The notes beneath the pieces were generated by a model that had not been told where the DNA came from, ran no database searches, and was given only the letters and a program-made list of their open reading frames with translations. 64,000 nucleotides of DNA from Gentiana macrophylla (taxonomy: Eukaryota; Streptophyta; Magnoliopsida; Gentianales; Gentianaceae): positions 62,001-126,000 of the forward strand of contig JAOBSW010001164.1 in NCBI GenBank assembly GCA_026214975.1. Direction: 5' to 3'. Position numbers and translations under genes: made by a program. Of the stretch, positions 33,071-46,035 are shown in pieces. The stretch's first letter is position 1, and each line of letters starts with the position of its first letter.

Positions 33071-34363
33071 CTACTCAGAGAGTTTCCTTAGAAATTTTAG
33101 AATTATTTTCACAGCAGCAAGATGAATTTCTTTAGGTTTGCTTTGAAATCTTGCACATACTCCAACAGAAAAATATATGTCAGGTCTGCTGGCTGTCTGG
33201 TACAGCAGACTCCCTATCATTCTTCTATATAAGGTCTGGTCAACATCTTTACAATCTTTATCCTCATCCAGCCTTAGATGTGTGCTCATAGGTGTTGATA
33301 TCCTTGAACTTTTCTCCATTCCAAACTTTTTAAGTAACTCCTTGGTGTACTTGGTCTGATGTAGAAAGGTTCCATCTTCCATTTGCTTGACTTGTAATCC
33401 CAAGAACTAGTTCAACTCACCCATCATACGCATCTGAAACTTGCTCTTCATCAGGTTTGCAAACTTCTCACATAAGACTTCATTTTCTGATCCAAAGATA
33501 ATATCATCAACATAGATCTGGATCAGCAGGGTGTCAGTACCCTCATTGATTTTGAACAGAGTCTTGTCAGTGGTTCCTTTGGTAAAACCATTATCCACCA
33601 AAAAATGTGATAAATTTTCATACCATGCTCTTGGTGCTTGTTTGAGTCCATACAAAGCTTTATTTAACTTATAGACTTTGTCTTCTTGATCCTTCAACTC
33701 AAATCCAGGAGGTTGCTGTACATAGACTTCCTCCTCTAGAATTCCATTCAGAAAAGCACTTTTTACATCCATCTGATATACTTTGAAGTTCTTGTAGGCT
33801 GCAAAAGCTAGAAACAACCTTATAGCTTCCAATCGTGCAACAGGAGCATAGGTTTCATCAAAATCAATTCCTTCAGCCTGTGAATATCCTTTTGCAACTA
33901 ATCTGGCCATGCTTCTAACAATTGTACCAGATTCATCAAGATTGTTTCTGAACACCCACTTGGTACCAATTATATTTGCATGATCTGGCTTGTCCACAAG
34001 TGTCCAAACTTGATTTCTTTCAAATTAATTAAGATCTTCTTGCATGGCCAAAATCCAATCTGGATCAGAAATGGCTTCTTCAACCTCTTTAGGTTCCATT
34101 TGTGAGAGAAAACATGTGAACATTGCTTCCAACTGTCTTCTTGTCCTCACTCCTTGCTGAACATTTCCAATGATTTGATCAGCAGGGTGATCTCTCAACC
34201 ATTGTACATTCCTTTGAGCTTGATTTTCTGTCATATCACCTTCAGTAGGGTTTGTTGTAGTATCTGCATTTTGATCAGCAGTCTCTTGTCCAGCATCTGC
34301 AATACTTTCAGTAGGGTTCTCATCAGCAACTCTCTCAGTAGGGTCAGGATCAGAAATTTTCAA
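33071..34363 (-). pseudogene. copia-C reverse transcriptase and preceding linker
   Basis: The linker (34363-34025) is acidic and Thr/Asn-rich. RT (copia type) runs from 34020 with [40 protein letters not shown] and [13 protein letters not shown], and the catalytic YVDD is intact at 33503-33514. In-frame stops at 34022-34024 and 33407-33409 are single-codon breaks within one continuous frame. The thumb region ends at 33071, where a stop and a short deletion lead to RNase H. Confidence 0.87.
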
Positions 34364-35400
34364 ATCTTCTTGTTACTTCAATGCAATCTTGATCCTTCTC
34401 TTGTTGATCATCAGGTTGAGTTTCTTCATCTTCCATTCCAGTGAATTTGGGTTTATCGAACACAACATGTATTGTTTCTTCATGCTTTAAAGTTATTTTA
34501 TTCAGCACCTTGAATGCCTTGCTGACTGATGAATAACCAAGAAAAATTCCTTCATCTGACTTTGGTTGGAATGTTTTCAACTGTTCCTTATGATTCAAGG
34601 TAAAACAATTTCTTCCAAATGGATGGAAATAAGATATGTTTGGTTTTCTTCTATTCCATACTTCATAAGGGGTTTTCAGCAGCTTCTTGTTTACTGATGT
34701 TCTGTTCTGTGTGTAACATGCTGTATTGATTGCCTCTGCCCAATATCTTTCAGGTAACATAGCTTCACACAACATAGTTCTTCCTGCTTCTTTAAGAGTT
34801 CTATTTCTTTTTTCAGCAACTCCATTCTGTTGTGATGTACCAGCAGCTGATAATTGATGCTGCACACTATTTTGATAACAGAAATCACTTATAACTTTGT
34901 TGAGGAATTCAGTTCCTCTATCTGATCTTATCTTGATAACATTAAAACCTTTTTCATTTTGAAGTCTTCTCAGCAACTCTGGTAGCTTTTGTAGAGTTTC
35001 ATTCTTCTTGTTCATGAAAACTACCCATGTATACCTTGAAAAATCATCAACCACTACAAGGGTATACTTCTTTCCAGATATACTGATTGGTGTGATTGGA
35101 CCAAACAAATCCATATGCATTAAATCCAGTACTCTATTTGTAGATTGCTGAATTTTGGTCTTGAAGCTTGATTTGACTTGTTTACCTTGCTGACATGGAT
35201 CACAAATACCATCTTTTCTGAATGTGATGTCAGGTAAGCCAACAACTAAGTCCTTTTTCACCAATTGATTTATATCATCAAAGTTTAGATGATTGAGCTT
35301 CTTGTGCCATAACCAATTTAATTCTGACTTGGTATGCACTATCAAGCATGTCTCAGCAACTGCTGTTGTCTAGTCAACAATATACATACTTTGCTGTCTT
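34364..35400 (-). pseudogene. copia-C integrase
   Basis: Nearly intact. The HHCC finger (H...H at about 35305-35285, CDPCQQG at about 35205) is followed by the DDE core: HMDLFGP (about 35118), RSDRGTEF (about 34918) and QQNGVAEKRNRT (about 34818). The conserved ISYFHPFG and IFLGYS blocks follow (about 34635, 34545). The sequence pattern fits the SIRE lineage of Ty1/copia. One stop at about 35370 precedes it and a frame change lies at about 34360. Integrase joins element DNA to the chromosome in the nucleus. Confidence 0.87.
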
Positions 35401-35740
35401 CTTCCAGATAGAACAACTTGATCACCTTTCTCACTTATGACTTTGCATGTGTCTTTGTCAAAGATGACCTTGTATCCCATATCACAAAACTAGCCTGTAC
35501 TCAGCATATTGTAGTCAAGACCTTCACATAAGCAACATTCTTGATTGTCAGTCTATTTCTGACAAGGGTTCCATATCCTCTGGTGTATCTAGGTGCATTC
35601 TTGTTTCCAAAATTGACTCTAGGACCATCTTTAGCAACAAAATCCTTTAGACAGCCTTTGTTTCTTGTCATATGCCTTGAACACCCGCTGTCAAAGTACC
35701 AAATTCCCTACAAAATAAATTAATGAACTTTAGGTACCCA
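35401..35740 (-). pseudogene. copia-C aspartic protease
   Basis: WYFDSGCSRHMT at about 35705-35670 keeps the catalytic D-S-G triad. Stops are present near 35525 and 35490. At about 35470 the sequence reads uninterrupted through the site where gypsy-1 sits in copia-B. Confidence 0.8.
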
Positions 35741-37878
35741 AATCTGTTTGGGTCCATACTGATCAGTACTAAGTATGACTCTTGGAAGGCTACCATAAGG
35801 TTTCCTTTTGAAAGAGTTTACTTTGGTTCATATCTGAACTCTACACATCCATATTCTTTGATAATTGGTTGTGTATTGGCCACATATGATCTTTGGCCTT
35901 TTGGTCTATAAACTTGCTTAACATGATTGGATCTGTTGAAATTAGTTCCATAATCATAATGATACTAATTCTTCATCACTAGATTGTCTTGAGGACTTCT
36001 TTGAGGTGTCTCTTTGAGGTCTGTATAAGTCCTCTCACGATACCTCTCACGACCATTAGCATTATGATTATGTCTTCTATTTTCAGCAGCATGAACATGA
36101 ACATTCCAATCTTCATCTGAGGGAAATAATTTGCCTTTCCCCCTAAGATAAGTATCCCTTGAATGTTTAGCATTTTTATGCATAGGATTCTTACCCTTGG
36201 AATTTTTCTGTCCATTCCTTGATTGTGGTTCAGTAGACTTAGAAGTAGATCTACTGTCAGTAGGTCTAGAAGGTACAACAGCCTTCTTGGATTTACCTTT
36301 CTTTTTAGATGTTGTATTCTTCTTGGACTTCTTATTTTGCTTCTTGTCTTTCTTCTCAGAAGGGTTTATTGACTCAGCAACCTTGTTGGGAATTGGATCT
36401 TTTGTAGGTACAAACTTAGGTCCAATTCTGGAACTAGGTTCAGCACCCTTGTTAGATCCTTCCTTACTAGGTTGTTGGGTTCGAAATCCAAAGCCTGTCC
36501 TATCTCCATAGGATTTGCCAAATTTGAATGAAATGGATGGTTCAGCAGGGTCAGGGGCTACTGAAGGTTCAGTAGACTTATGCTGATCCTGATCAACCAT
36601 CTTGTCCTTCCCTTTGAGTTTACTCAACTCAGCTTTCAATCTCTCAACTTCTAGTAAAAGTGATTCTTTTTATGCCTTCACAATCTCATAACTAGATTGT
36701 ATTGTCTTTAATTCATTAAAGATGGCATCCAAATTATCATCTTTATCAGTAGCTTTGGGATTTGAACCACTTGTGGATTCACAATCACTTTCAGCTGGTG
36801 TGTTTACTGATACAGAATTGTATACCTCTTCAGTTTCATCCATGTTGGCTATGAATGCATAATCTTCCATCTCAGCATACTTCTCTGTCTCAGCAACCAC
36901 TTCTGTTTCAGCAATCAGTGATGTATCATCTGATTCATTGCCTTTCTCAGATTCAACCTCATAACCAGATTCATCCTCAGTAACCATGGCTTTCTTGCCT
37001 GTTCTTCTTTGGCTGCTCTTGTTCTTCACTAGGTCTAGACATTCTGGCCTGAAATGTCCAGGTTTCTTGTAGTTGAATCATAGATAATCTGGCTCTTTCT
37101 ATTTTAGATCAGGACAATCAGGTTTGAAGTGTCCTGGCTTCTTGCAATGATAACAAAGATAATCATTGTCTTTCCTTGTATCTTCTTTCTTCTTGTCAGC
37201 AGATCTTCTTGATGTATTTCTTGGAAAGCTCTTTCCTGCCTTCATCATCTTGATCTTCTAACTCAACAGGGCAATCTGCTCCTGCATCTCATCCAACAGA
37301 TCTTCTTGCACACTTGTAGATTCCTCATTTTGGCTTGCTGCAAGTGCTGTCACCTTTGGTTCTTCAACTTCAGCTTCAGGAACCACTTTCTTGCAGAACT
37401 CATATGCTTTTTAATCTGAGAATAATTTGAAAGTACCTTCCTCATGCAATCTTCTCATTTCTTCTATTTTAGTGACTTTCATCTTCCAGACTTCCATGGG
37501 AGGTGAAGCATCCAAAATCTTGGTGTTGATTTCTTCAAGTGAATACTTGACTCCCAGTAGGGTCAACTCATCCATGATGGTGTTGAACCTTGATTCCATC
37601 TGTTCAATGGTTTCACTTGGTTTCATTTTGAACTCCAAAAACTTCTTTTTGGCAACACTGAATTTGTTTTTCTTTATAGCATCTGTGCCTTCACAATTCA
37701 GCTGTAACTTGTCCTATAAATCTTTGGCAGTTTTTCAATCTTTAACCTTCATGTACATATTGCTGTCCAATGTTCTGTAGATAATGTCAATGGCAATTTT
37801 GTTAAGATTGGCTCTCTTCCTATCTTTAGCATTCCATTCTTTTTTTTGGCTTTGGAACATATTTGTTTCGGAGGATTT
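35741..37878 (-). pseudogene. copia-C gag (C-terminal four fifths) and linker
   Basis: Homologous to copia-B 14840-17036. Zinc knuckle 1 is intact (CYHCKKPGHFKPDC, about 37160-37120); knuckle 2 (about 37080-37040) has lost its first Cys pair. Stops occur near 37690, 37410, 37258 and 37105. The N-terminal fifth of gag, the PBS and the 5' LTR are missing from the window because another element begins at about 37879. They could lie beyond that element, outside the window. Confidence 0.75.
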
Positions 37879-38787
37879 TGCATCACTAAACAAAAAACAA
37901 TTTATAAAACCCAAACCTATATGCAAACTAACTCCTAACCGACCGAATATCGGGTAATTGCTAGTAAAGCGTAATGAGTAAGGGGTCGATCCACAGGGAA
38001 TTGGGCTGTTGAATCTAGTTTTATTAATTCCTCTCGATTGTTACTCAAGAAAACAAATAGACGAAGAACAAACATAGAACAAATAAAGAAAATAAGATAA
38101 ATCTAAGCTAAGAACGACAAAAAAAACCTAAGCTAAAGATACATGGGATCAAACAACATACAAACTAAGTGATTTCAATCCAAGTTCATCTCATGATTTT
38201 AATTCAATTTGTGGTTTCACCTTTACACGAGACACAAATTCCTAATTCCTTAGTGAATCTACTTCTCAAGCTATGAATTCCTAATTCCTTAGTGAATTCA
38301 ATTATCCATCTCTCCTCTTCCGAATGTTGAGACCAATATTCCATACAAAATGAAGGTGTAGATTCAAGTTAACTCTCGTATTTTAGAATCTAACAACCTA
38401 GATAATTAACCAATTAATTTGTCACGAATTAATGATTAAAGATCCTATCTTTCTATGGTGATCTAGTGTTTACGCAACTCTCATATTGTAAAACATCAAT
38501 AGCAAACGATCTCTCGATCCAATTCACATAGCATCTTAAATCGCATAGAAAAATACAAAACAAATCAAGATCATGCAAATAAACAAAGCTTGAATAAATT
38601 GAAAATCAAACTCACATAGTTTGGACAAAGGTTAATCACCATGGATCAACTAATGAAAAGCAAAAAAAAAAACGCATCCTAATCTAACCCGGATCACCCG
38701 AGCACAAGGCTCGGGTGACCGGCCTTGAGCCCTCCTAAGTGCGGCTGCTTCTCTGTATTTTGGTGTAGAGAAAATTCTGAATGAAAT
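37879..38787 (-). repeat. LTR of an undetermined gypsy-like element, 3' end part (split)
   Basis: This is the downstream part (R/U5 side) of a minus-strand LTR whose U3 side lies at 55003-55686 beyond the nested array. Its terminal 110 bp are homologous to 8906-9060. It contains direct repeats around ATTCCTAATTCCTTAGTGAAT (38241-38301, two copies). The exact terminus is uncertain by about 15 bp; TGCATC at 37879 is my choice. No gene is present. It is inserted into copia-C gag. Confidence 0.5.
38783..38787 (+). repeat. Target-site duplication of the LTR array (left copy)
   Basis: GAAAT at 38783-38787 recurs exactly at 55003-55007, right after the third LTR. No such duplication exists at the inner LTRs, so the whole 16.2-kb array behaves as one insertion. 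Confidence 0.92.
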
Positions 38788-40483
38788 TGTTAGGTGTAGT
38801 GCCCGAAAGACAATTTGTGTAATTGTTTTAATAATGAATGACAGAATTTATCTCACCTTATTACTTGCTTTGTGCTTGTAAAGTAATACACGCTGCAAAC
38901 CCTAAGTATATCTCAGATGTAATTACTTAACTCAAGGTGTATGGATTACACGTGAGGATTGAGTTAGTGGAGATATGCTTTAAATCATAGTCCGTGGTGA
39001 ACTTAATCGAGTTTAGGGTCTCTTGATTAAAACACCAATAATGCGCCTGAAACACCCTAGGTGTGATAGTCTTATCCGGACTGTCGGTAGAGGGTACCTA
39101 CGTGGGGCATTTATATATGATGGCATTCATATAGGATCGACCGATTTAATCTGAATTTCGATATAATTCCGTAATCGAGGAATCTTATTAAATCATTAGA
39201 TGATCATATATGGATCAACCTTAATCCCGAGGTGATCACAGGATCCGCTTGTCCGGGGTAGTGTTTGATGTGTTAGTTACGGTTCACTTTAATATGTGTT
39301 CCAAGCCACTTCTCATTGGCACTATCTCCAGGATGAGTGAGTAGTTTCGATTTTCACAGACATGGAATCCATTCCTTCCTCTGGAAGTAGAGAGATGATC
39401 CCCTTATTTGTTAGCCCTAAGAAAGTGATCGATCCCGGAGTTAACATTTGACTAATTAGCTACTAGTCGATATGTGTGCTAATTGATCATTAGGGGTTAA
39501 TGGTAAATAAGGATAAGATATTACGAGTCGGGTTCACGGAGACTTCCCACCGTAATGGACGACCTATGGAGGGTTAATCCGTATGTAGTGATTATATCAA
39601 TGGACGCTTATTCACTCTACATGGGTTGAGTATAAGTATACATCTATAATCGGTAGAGTTCGATTTCGGGTTTATGGTGGCGTAATCCCGAATTAATAAT
39701 TAATGTACTTATTACATTCGGACGAATAATTAATTATTGAGCTACTGGTTATAGGTCCATGGTCCCCGATGTGGCTTCGTAATTGGACTGATAATCTTAT
39801 TATTTGGGCCTCATTGATAATTAATTGGTGGGCTAATTAATTGATATGCATGAATATTATTTAGTTGGGCTAAATAATATAATACACATAAAAGACATTT
39901 TATGTGCGCTTTTAAACCCTAATGTGGCGCCATTTGTCTTTTTTTTAGCACAAAAATTAATTTTTTTTGTGTTATGGAAAATAAAAGATATTCTTGTTAT
40001 GTGATTGGTTGGATGACATGTTATTTGGTTTCCTATTGGTCAATAATATGTCACAATTATTCATTAAGGAAAATATCTTTTATTAATTAATTATTTATTT
40101 AATTAATTAATACTTGAGACCAAGGATTAACTCTCCTATAAAAGGAGAGTCATCCCAAGGGTATTGGCATTGGAATTTTCGAATTCACCACACAAAAGGA
40201 GAGGAAAAATTAGTTTTCTGCCTCAGGGTTTTTAGGAAGAAAAAACTGGAGTTTTTCTTGGTGTTGCATATCAAGGAGGTTCGTGTATCAAGAAGGGTGT
40301 CCACCAACCGCCGTTTGGAGAACACATCGGAAGATCAAGGCGACTCTTCCCGTTATTGGTAACATAATCTTAAACCCCCTTGTAGTTGTTAAATCCTTTA
40401 ATTATGTTTTATGTTATATAAATCGTGATCCATCCGCTGCGCATAGATCTAACTCGTTTAGATCTATGAACCTGCATCCTTCA
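38788..40483 (+). repeat. Array LTR1
   Basis: 1696 bp, TGTTAGGTGTAG...CATCCTTCA. The TATA box lies in a perfect hairpin at 40130-40150. An AT-rich palindromic stretch of TTAATTAA units precedes it (40081-40112). Confidence 0.92.
40130..40150 (+). promoter_or_regulatory. TATA box embedded in a hairpin, LTR1
   Basis: ACTCTCCT-ATAAA-AGGAGAGT: an 8-bp perfect stem with the TATA core as loop. The same hairpin is kept in LTR2 (47380-47400) and LTR3 (54648-54668). Confidence 0.75.
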
Positions 40484-43400
40484 TGTGTGGTATCAGAGCA
40501 AGGTTCCACGATTTATATAGTCATAATCGTAATTAAACGACTTAAAGGAGTGGAATTGCATGTAGGTAAAATTTACTTATTGTTATGCTTTGATAATATT
40601 TAAATTGTTATGGTTGAAGAGATGGATTGGGGTTGGCACCGTTTTCCCGTTTGATTGATTGTAAACTCATATAAACGATGAAAATTCGTTCATATGAGTA
40701 TAGGAAATTATGTAATTTATTTTTATTGCAAGTTTAATTTCCAGAAAATAGATTTGTACAGTAGCTGTTTAGTCTTTTCGTTTTTCCCATTGTTTGAACC
40801 GTTAAAACAAAGATCCCTCCGGTCAGAATCAATATTGGAAGTTGATGAACAATCCCACAAATTTTGGTTTCGATCAGAGTCCGTTTGGGTTTCCGTTCGT
40901 TGCTGCGAAGTGGCTGCTGTAACAGAAAAATGCAGGATTCACACAAAACCTAACTGTGACTTCTTCGATTTTCTGGGAATAATTGGACCGTTCAAATTAA
41001 AATCCGACCGGTCAGATCGATAATCATTGAGTTTTGGACGTGAGATAAAATTTTCAGGACGATCGGGATTCATCTTCATCCCCGATCGATCTCGGGAAGT
41101 ATATGATGCGCTGCTGTGAGAGTCTGTTTCAGCAGCAAGTTGGGCGGCTCACTGAGAAAGATTGACAAGTCAAAGCTCCGATCCGACCGTCCATCTTGAA
41201 GTCCGAAGAATGAAGATCAGATCTGGAAAGTTTCGTCGCGATCCAAGTTCGTTTGGTTTGCCGATCGTCGAAGATTTTGAACAGCTGCAGATTTTGTTAG
41301 AAAGTAGTAAACCCTAGTTAGGGTTTCGTTATTTATTTTCTAATAGGTTAGATACGGGGGTGCCAACGGTCCATCTTGATGTTTATTTTCCGCACTAGTA
41401 TACATGTGTAGATTGTATGTGTAGAACCGGAAAATTGCCATGACATGCATCATATCATGAATTCCACTCCATATGCATACATGTAGAAATTAATTCGAGG
41501 AATTAGTTAGGCATGTATAAAACACACGATTAGTTTTAATTAATTGTTTGATATTAATTAGAAACTAATTAGGGTAAAAACCGAGGAACACAGGTTTTTT
41601 CAATCGTCGAGGTTGGGTGATGGATTCTCGGTGAATCCCACTCTGCGAAAGCATAAGGAGTAAAATCCCGAAACCTCGTGGTTAAGGTGTTGGATTCTCG
41701 GTGAATTCCTCATTACCTAGACGAGATTACGTTTTTGTTCCGTAGTGTCTACGTGAAAGTTTGATATTTAAGGATTGGATAATCACGGGCAAACAGGTTC
41801 GAAAGTGGTTTAACCACGGTTGGGTGGTCAACAGTAGCTACGGCTCGATAGACTACACCCTCCACGTGTGGCGTTTGCACGGGGGTCTCGCAAGGCTGAG
41901 CCATCCGAAGAGCCACTACGGCTCAACGGAGCTCCCCTAGTCTTGACCCGTCCGACGGTCACATATGTTCTAACGAATAGGTCGGGTGGGTTAGCCCACA
42001 TAACCGACAACATTCGGGCCTGTGATTTATTGTTCCTTAATGTAACATCAAGTCCAAAAACGTGATCAGTAAACCCACTACTTTTTCAAAATATTGAGTG
42101 GGAGCGGGAGAGGCGACAATGACCCCACGGCCTCTCATCGTTGACACAAGCAACGTGAGAGAATGGTGACGCCTCGTGCCGGCTTTGATTTCGTCCCCCT
42201 AAGGAAGGCCTTCACCGCTATCAAAATTCAAGGCTTGGTCTCCGAAAGGATAGGATTTTGGGTACTCGTCAGGTCACTGACCGACCCTAAGGCGGCACAC
42301 TCGGGGTCTACCTAAAAATCTGAGACAGTAGGTCACACTCATAAAGGGTATTTTTGGAAGTACCTTGGCTGAAAAAGGAAAGGTGATTGAAGATCACAAA
42401 TGAGATGTTCGATTCTCAATCTGATCTTCAATATTAATCGAAACCTCTTTGACCTACCCTAAGGCGGCACTGAGGCGTTAGATTAAATCCTTGGAACGGT
42501 AGGATAGACTATAAGTACTTAGTTTATGTTCCTAAAAATTTATTAGTAGTGTATGTTTGGATTTATTCTGTCAATTTTATTTACAATTATATATATCTCT
42601 AAGGTGCTAGACTGCTAGTGTAAAATTGACTAGTAATGACTTCTTTAAAAGGTGGTAAGTAACTAAAACGTTGTTTTTATTAATCTCAAATGCGATTAAT
42701 TTTTCGGAAGAGATGTTTCTCTTGAGCCTTCAAAACTTAAGTGACGTAAATAAGTATGTCACTGCTGTCACTCGTGCAGAACGAGAGACAACCATAGTTA
42801 GTTTGAAAGATGATTGGGACGATAAAATTCTTCTAGTGAATTTTAATTGTGTAGTGTCTACACGAGAAATTTTCTGATAGAAAAATTGGAGAATCATAAA
42901 TTAAAGTGTCGCTAGTTAGACGGTATTTGGAACCGATAAACTAGTGGGAGCTTTTATATTATGTTTTTTCTAATTTATTAGAAAATTAGTCCCCATTGTG
43001 GTAACTCTTTCATTAGACATCCCACAGTTCACGAGTAGTGTCTACTCAAACGAACTGCTAGTTCAAGACTATTTCCTTTTAAGGAAAGTTAAGAATGGGA
43101 AAGAATGTCTACAAGTGTTAATCATCTAAACTAAGTTTTGAGGATAAACCGAAATGTTAAGTAAAGAAAGTATAGGATAAGGAAAGTGATTTCGGATCAC
43201 TAACCAATGAATCCTTAGCGACTTTCTTAACCGAGTAACTTGACTCGGTAGCTTAGTTCTTTGGAAGAACAAGAAAGCTGTGCATTAACGATTAATAAAG
43301 TAACAACGGGCAGTAATTTTAGCTAGAATAGTGGGAGTGATATAAGGAAATGAATTACGGATTCTATCCTTGAATATCACAGAAAAATTTAATTTTCTGT

Positions 43401-46035
43401 TTTCAGATTCGTTGGAACAAATGGATTCACTTTCATCTCGATACTACAGTTGCCTCATAGAAAGTGAATATGACATTTGTAATACTGAATCCGAGACTCG
43501 GACTTTTGTTTGATAAAGTCGAACCACTTAGTATATTTGAATAAGTATGTGTAACACATCTAAAACTATTAAAGGTAAAAGGTTTCGTATTAAGATAAAC
43601 GACCTTTCAATATCTATTAATTAGTGCATATATCCTAGAGATAAGACCGACGATCGGCTAAGGGTGATTCCTATCTCCCGTCTAGAACACTATCTCAAAG
43701 GAACAATGACTAAGTTTCCTTTCAATCGGGAAAGGGTAATAGTTTTGAAGGGGTAACATAGCTTGTTCATCATGACCTTCGGGGTCCAGTGAGAGATACA
43801 AGCTAGTGGGAGATTTTGAGTCGTGACATTCTGTCTGATAACTACTCAAAACACTGGTTGGTTTATCGAAAGAATACGAGGAGGTGTCTCTGATTTTAGC
43901 AGAGAATAGAGTATTCCATGCTCATAAATAGGCTATAGCATAGTCTTGGGACTGATGCTCAACCTGCCTCCTAGTGGAACGTTTCTCACTGAAAAAGAAA
44001 CCATAGACTTGCCCTATATAGTTATTGATGTACTACAATACACTGCTAAACTCGATTAAGATAATTGGTTGCAAAATAACGGTTAACATTATTATGTAAA
44101 CCGAGAAGTCTACCTAGAAGATGCTAGTGAATTTATGGATAATGAGTGAATTCGGTTCACACCACTTCCATAAATGTAGGCATTTAGCATTTAATGCTTG
44201 AAGGTAGGACTGGAGATTTTGCGCATACGTTGATTGTATTTGTTCGTGAAATATCTTAATGAGACGAGTGAAGGTTGATTATAAGATTCTTGAGATCGTA
44301 AAGTGACGGTTGAACAATCCACAAGCCTTCGATAGAATCTATAAGTAACAACCTTAAACCTGGAGTACGGTTACCCAAAGGTAGATACTATCTCGATTTA
44401 ATCGGACCACGCCCAACATCGGTTGTTGGTGATTACACCGATAAATACTACTAGATCGGGATGTCAATCCACCACGCAGTGGGAGTATGGTTTATCCATT
44501 GACCCATTGTGGTTTTGTGGACTTTACGGTCTGCTGGGGTGATTGATAACCTATGGCTCTTAGTGGGCTGTATAGGATTCTGATCATAGAGGTTGGTTTG
44601 AAAACCTTAACCCTGTGAATGGAGTTTTGGTACTCTAGTTCTGTTCAGCCTCTTGTAGAACCACCTGAGTGTCTCAGGCCCAGTGGGAGCAATTGGATCT
44701 ACACGGAAAAGAGTCGAATGAATAGGAAAGTTTAAACTTTCAGCGCAAAGTTGAGTGGTATAGGGGTGATTCCACGACAACCTAGAGAGTTAACGGACTT
44801 GAACTCTCTCACCACTCGGCCTTGCTAGATTTCGTAGAAAGCGTAAAAATAGGGTGATTCTCGAGACTTTCTTGCCGAACAACGGAATCAATTCATTCGT
44901 AACGTAAGGGTTTTAGCGAGAATGAATAACGGATTCGTTACAAAGCGTAAGATAGGGGTGATTTCTAATACCTTTTTTGCGAGACTAGCGATATCTTAAT
45001 TTATTCAGAAAGAACCATTGGTAGGAAGCTCTGCCATGGCTTATATCCTTTGTGGATTTAAGAGAACCTCTCGGTCATTTAAAAGTCACATGTTTTAAGA
45101 TATGCGGACTTGACCGAATATTGATAAGTTTTTGTAGACGGGTATCAATATTGGTAAAATAGTAGTATTAGTGTTCATGAATGATAACATCAAAACAGAT
45201 TGGAAACGACATGGGTGTGCTATCTGAAGTCGGAAACTGACACGCCAAGATTCTCTGGATGAGAGAATTGGACTATACTCTAAGAATTTGATTCGGTCAA
45301 ATTCACGAGAATGAGTCATTGGCTATCCCACCGATCTTATTGAATAAGATGATTATGCATATATGGTTGCAAAGATTCATCGAGAGTTGTCCTACCTACC
45401 TCTCGGGAATGATTCTCCAAATCTTCGGATAAAGAGAAAAATGGGATAGAGTCTCTCGGGATAAGGGCAAGTCAGCTTAACACGAGTCAATTGCAATCAA
45501 ATCTCGGATTTGAGCATTGAATAGCGGTTTAGTACGTCCTCAAGTATCTTTAGAGAACGAGGAATCATATGCTTGTATATTCAGGTGCAAAGTTGAATAT
45601 GGTTGACCACACTGATTCTGACTTGTATTCAGATTAAGGATGATCATTAAGTTGATCTCGGGCTCAGTGTTTACTCATAGTGCTTAGAATTTCCTTGTTG
45701 ATCTGGGAGTAATTCCAGGTCTGATAAGCCGATATCACTTCATCGTGAAAATAGTGAAAAGATAGCTTAGAAGGATCTTCTCAGTCATAAAGAGTCAAAA
45801 GCATATTGAGAGAGAGTACCGCCTGATTGGAAGGACCGGCTACGTTTCAATCCTAAAGATCGTCTCGAGTCGACAACCTAACTGATCAGTGTACCAAGTC
45901 TAGTGCTTGGAGGGTACGGCATTGAGGAATATATCTCATCTGCTTTTAGAGCAAGTGGGAGAGTGTTGTGAATATGATGAGAAAGGGTGTGCTCTAAAAA
46001 CAATCATTACTTGTCATTTCGTGCAAGTGGGAGAT
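40484..46035 (+). other. Array internal region 1, non-coding
   Basis: PBS TGGTATCAGAGC at 40488-40499; PPT AGTGGGAGAT at 46026-46035. The longest reading frame (40694-41023, 109 codons) has no recognisable motif and lies in the leader. GTGGGAG recurs eight times (about 42098, 42944, 43331, 43805, 44479, 44683, 45955, 46026), and AGGGGTGATT-type blocks lie near 44762, 44851 and 44951. CCCTAAGGCGGCAC occurs at 42288 and 42457. No tRNA or coding remnant was recognised. Confidence 0.75.

Noticed and set aside
40694..41023. 109-codon frame present in both array units (also 47947-48276)
   Set aside because: The two units are near-identical copies, so conservation is trivial. The frame lies in the leader just after the PBS and shows no domain, codon pattern or start context that supports a protein.
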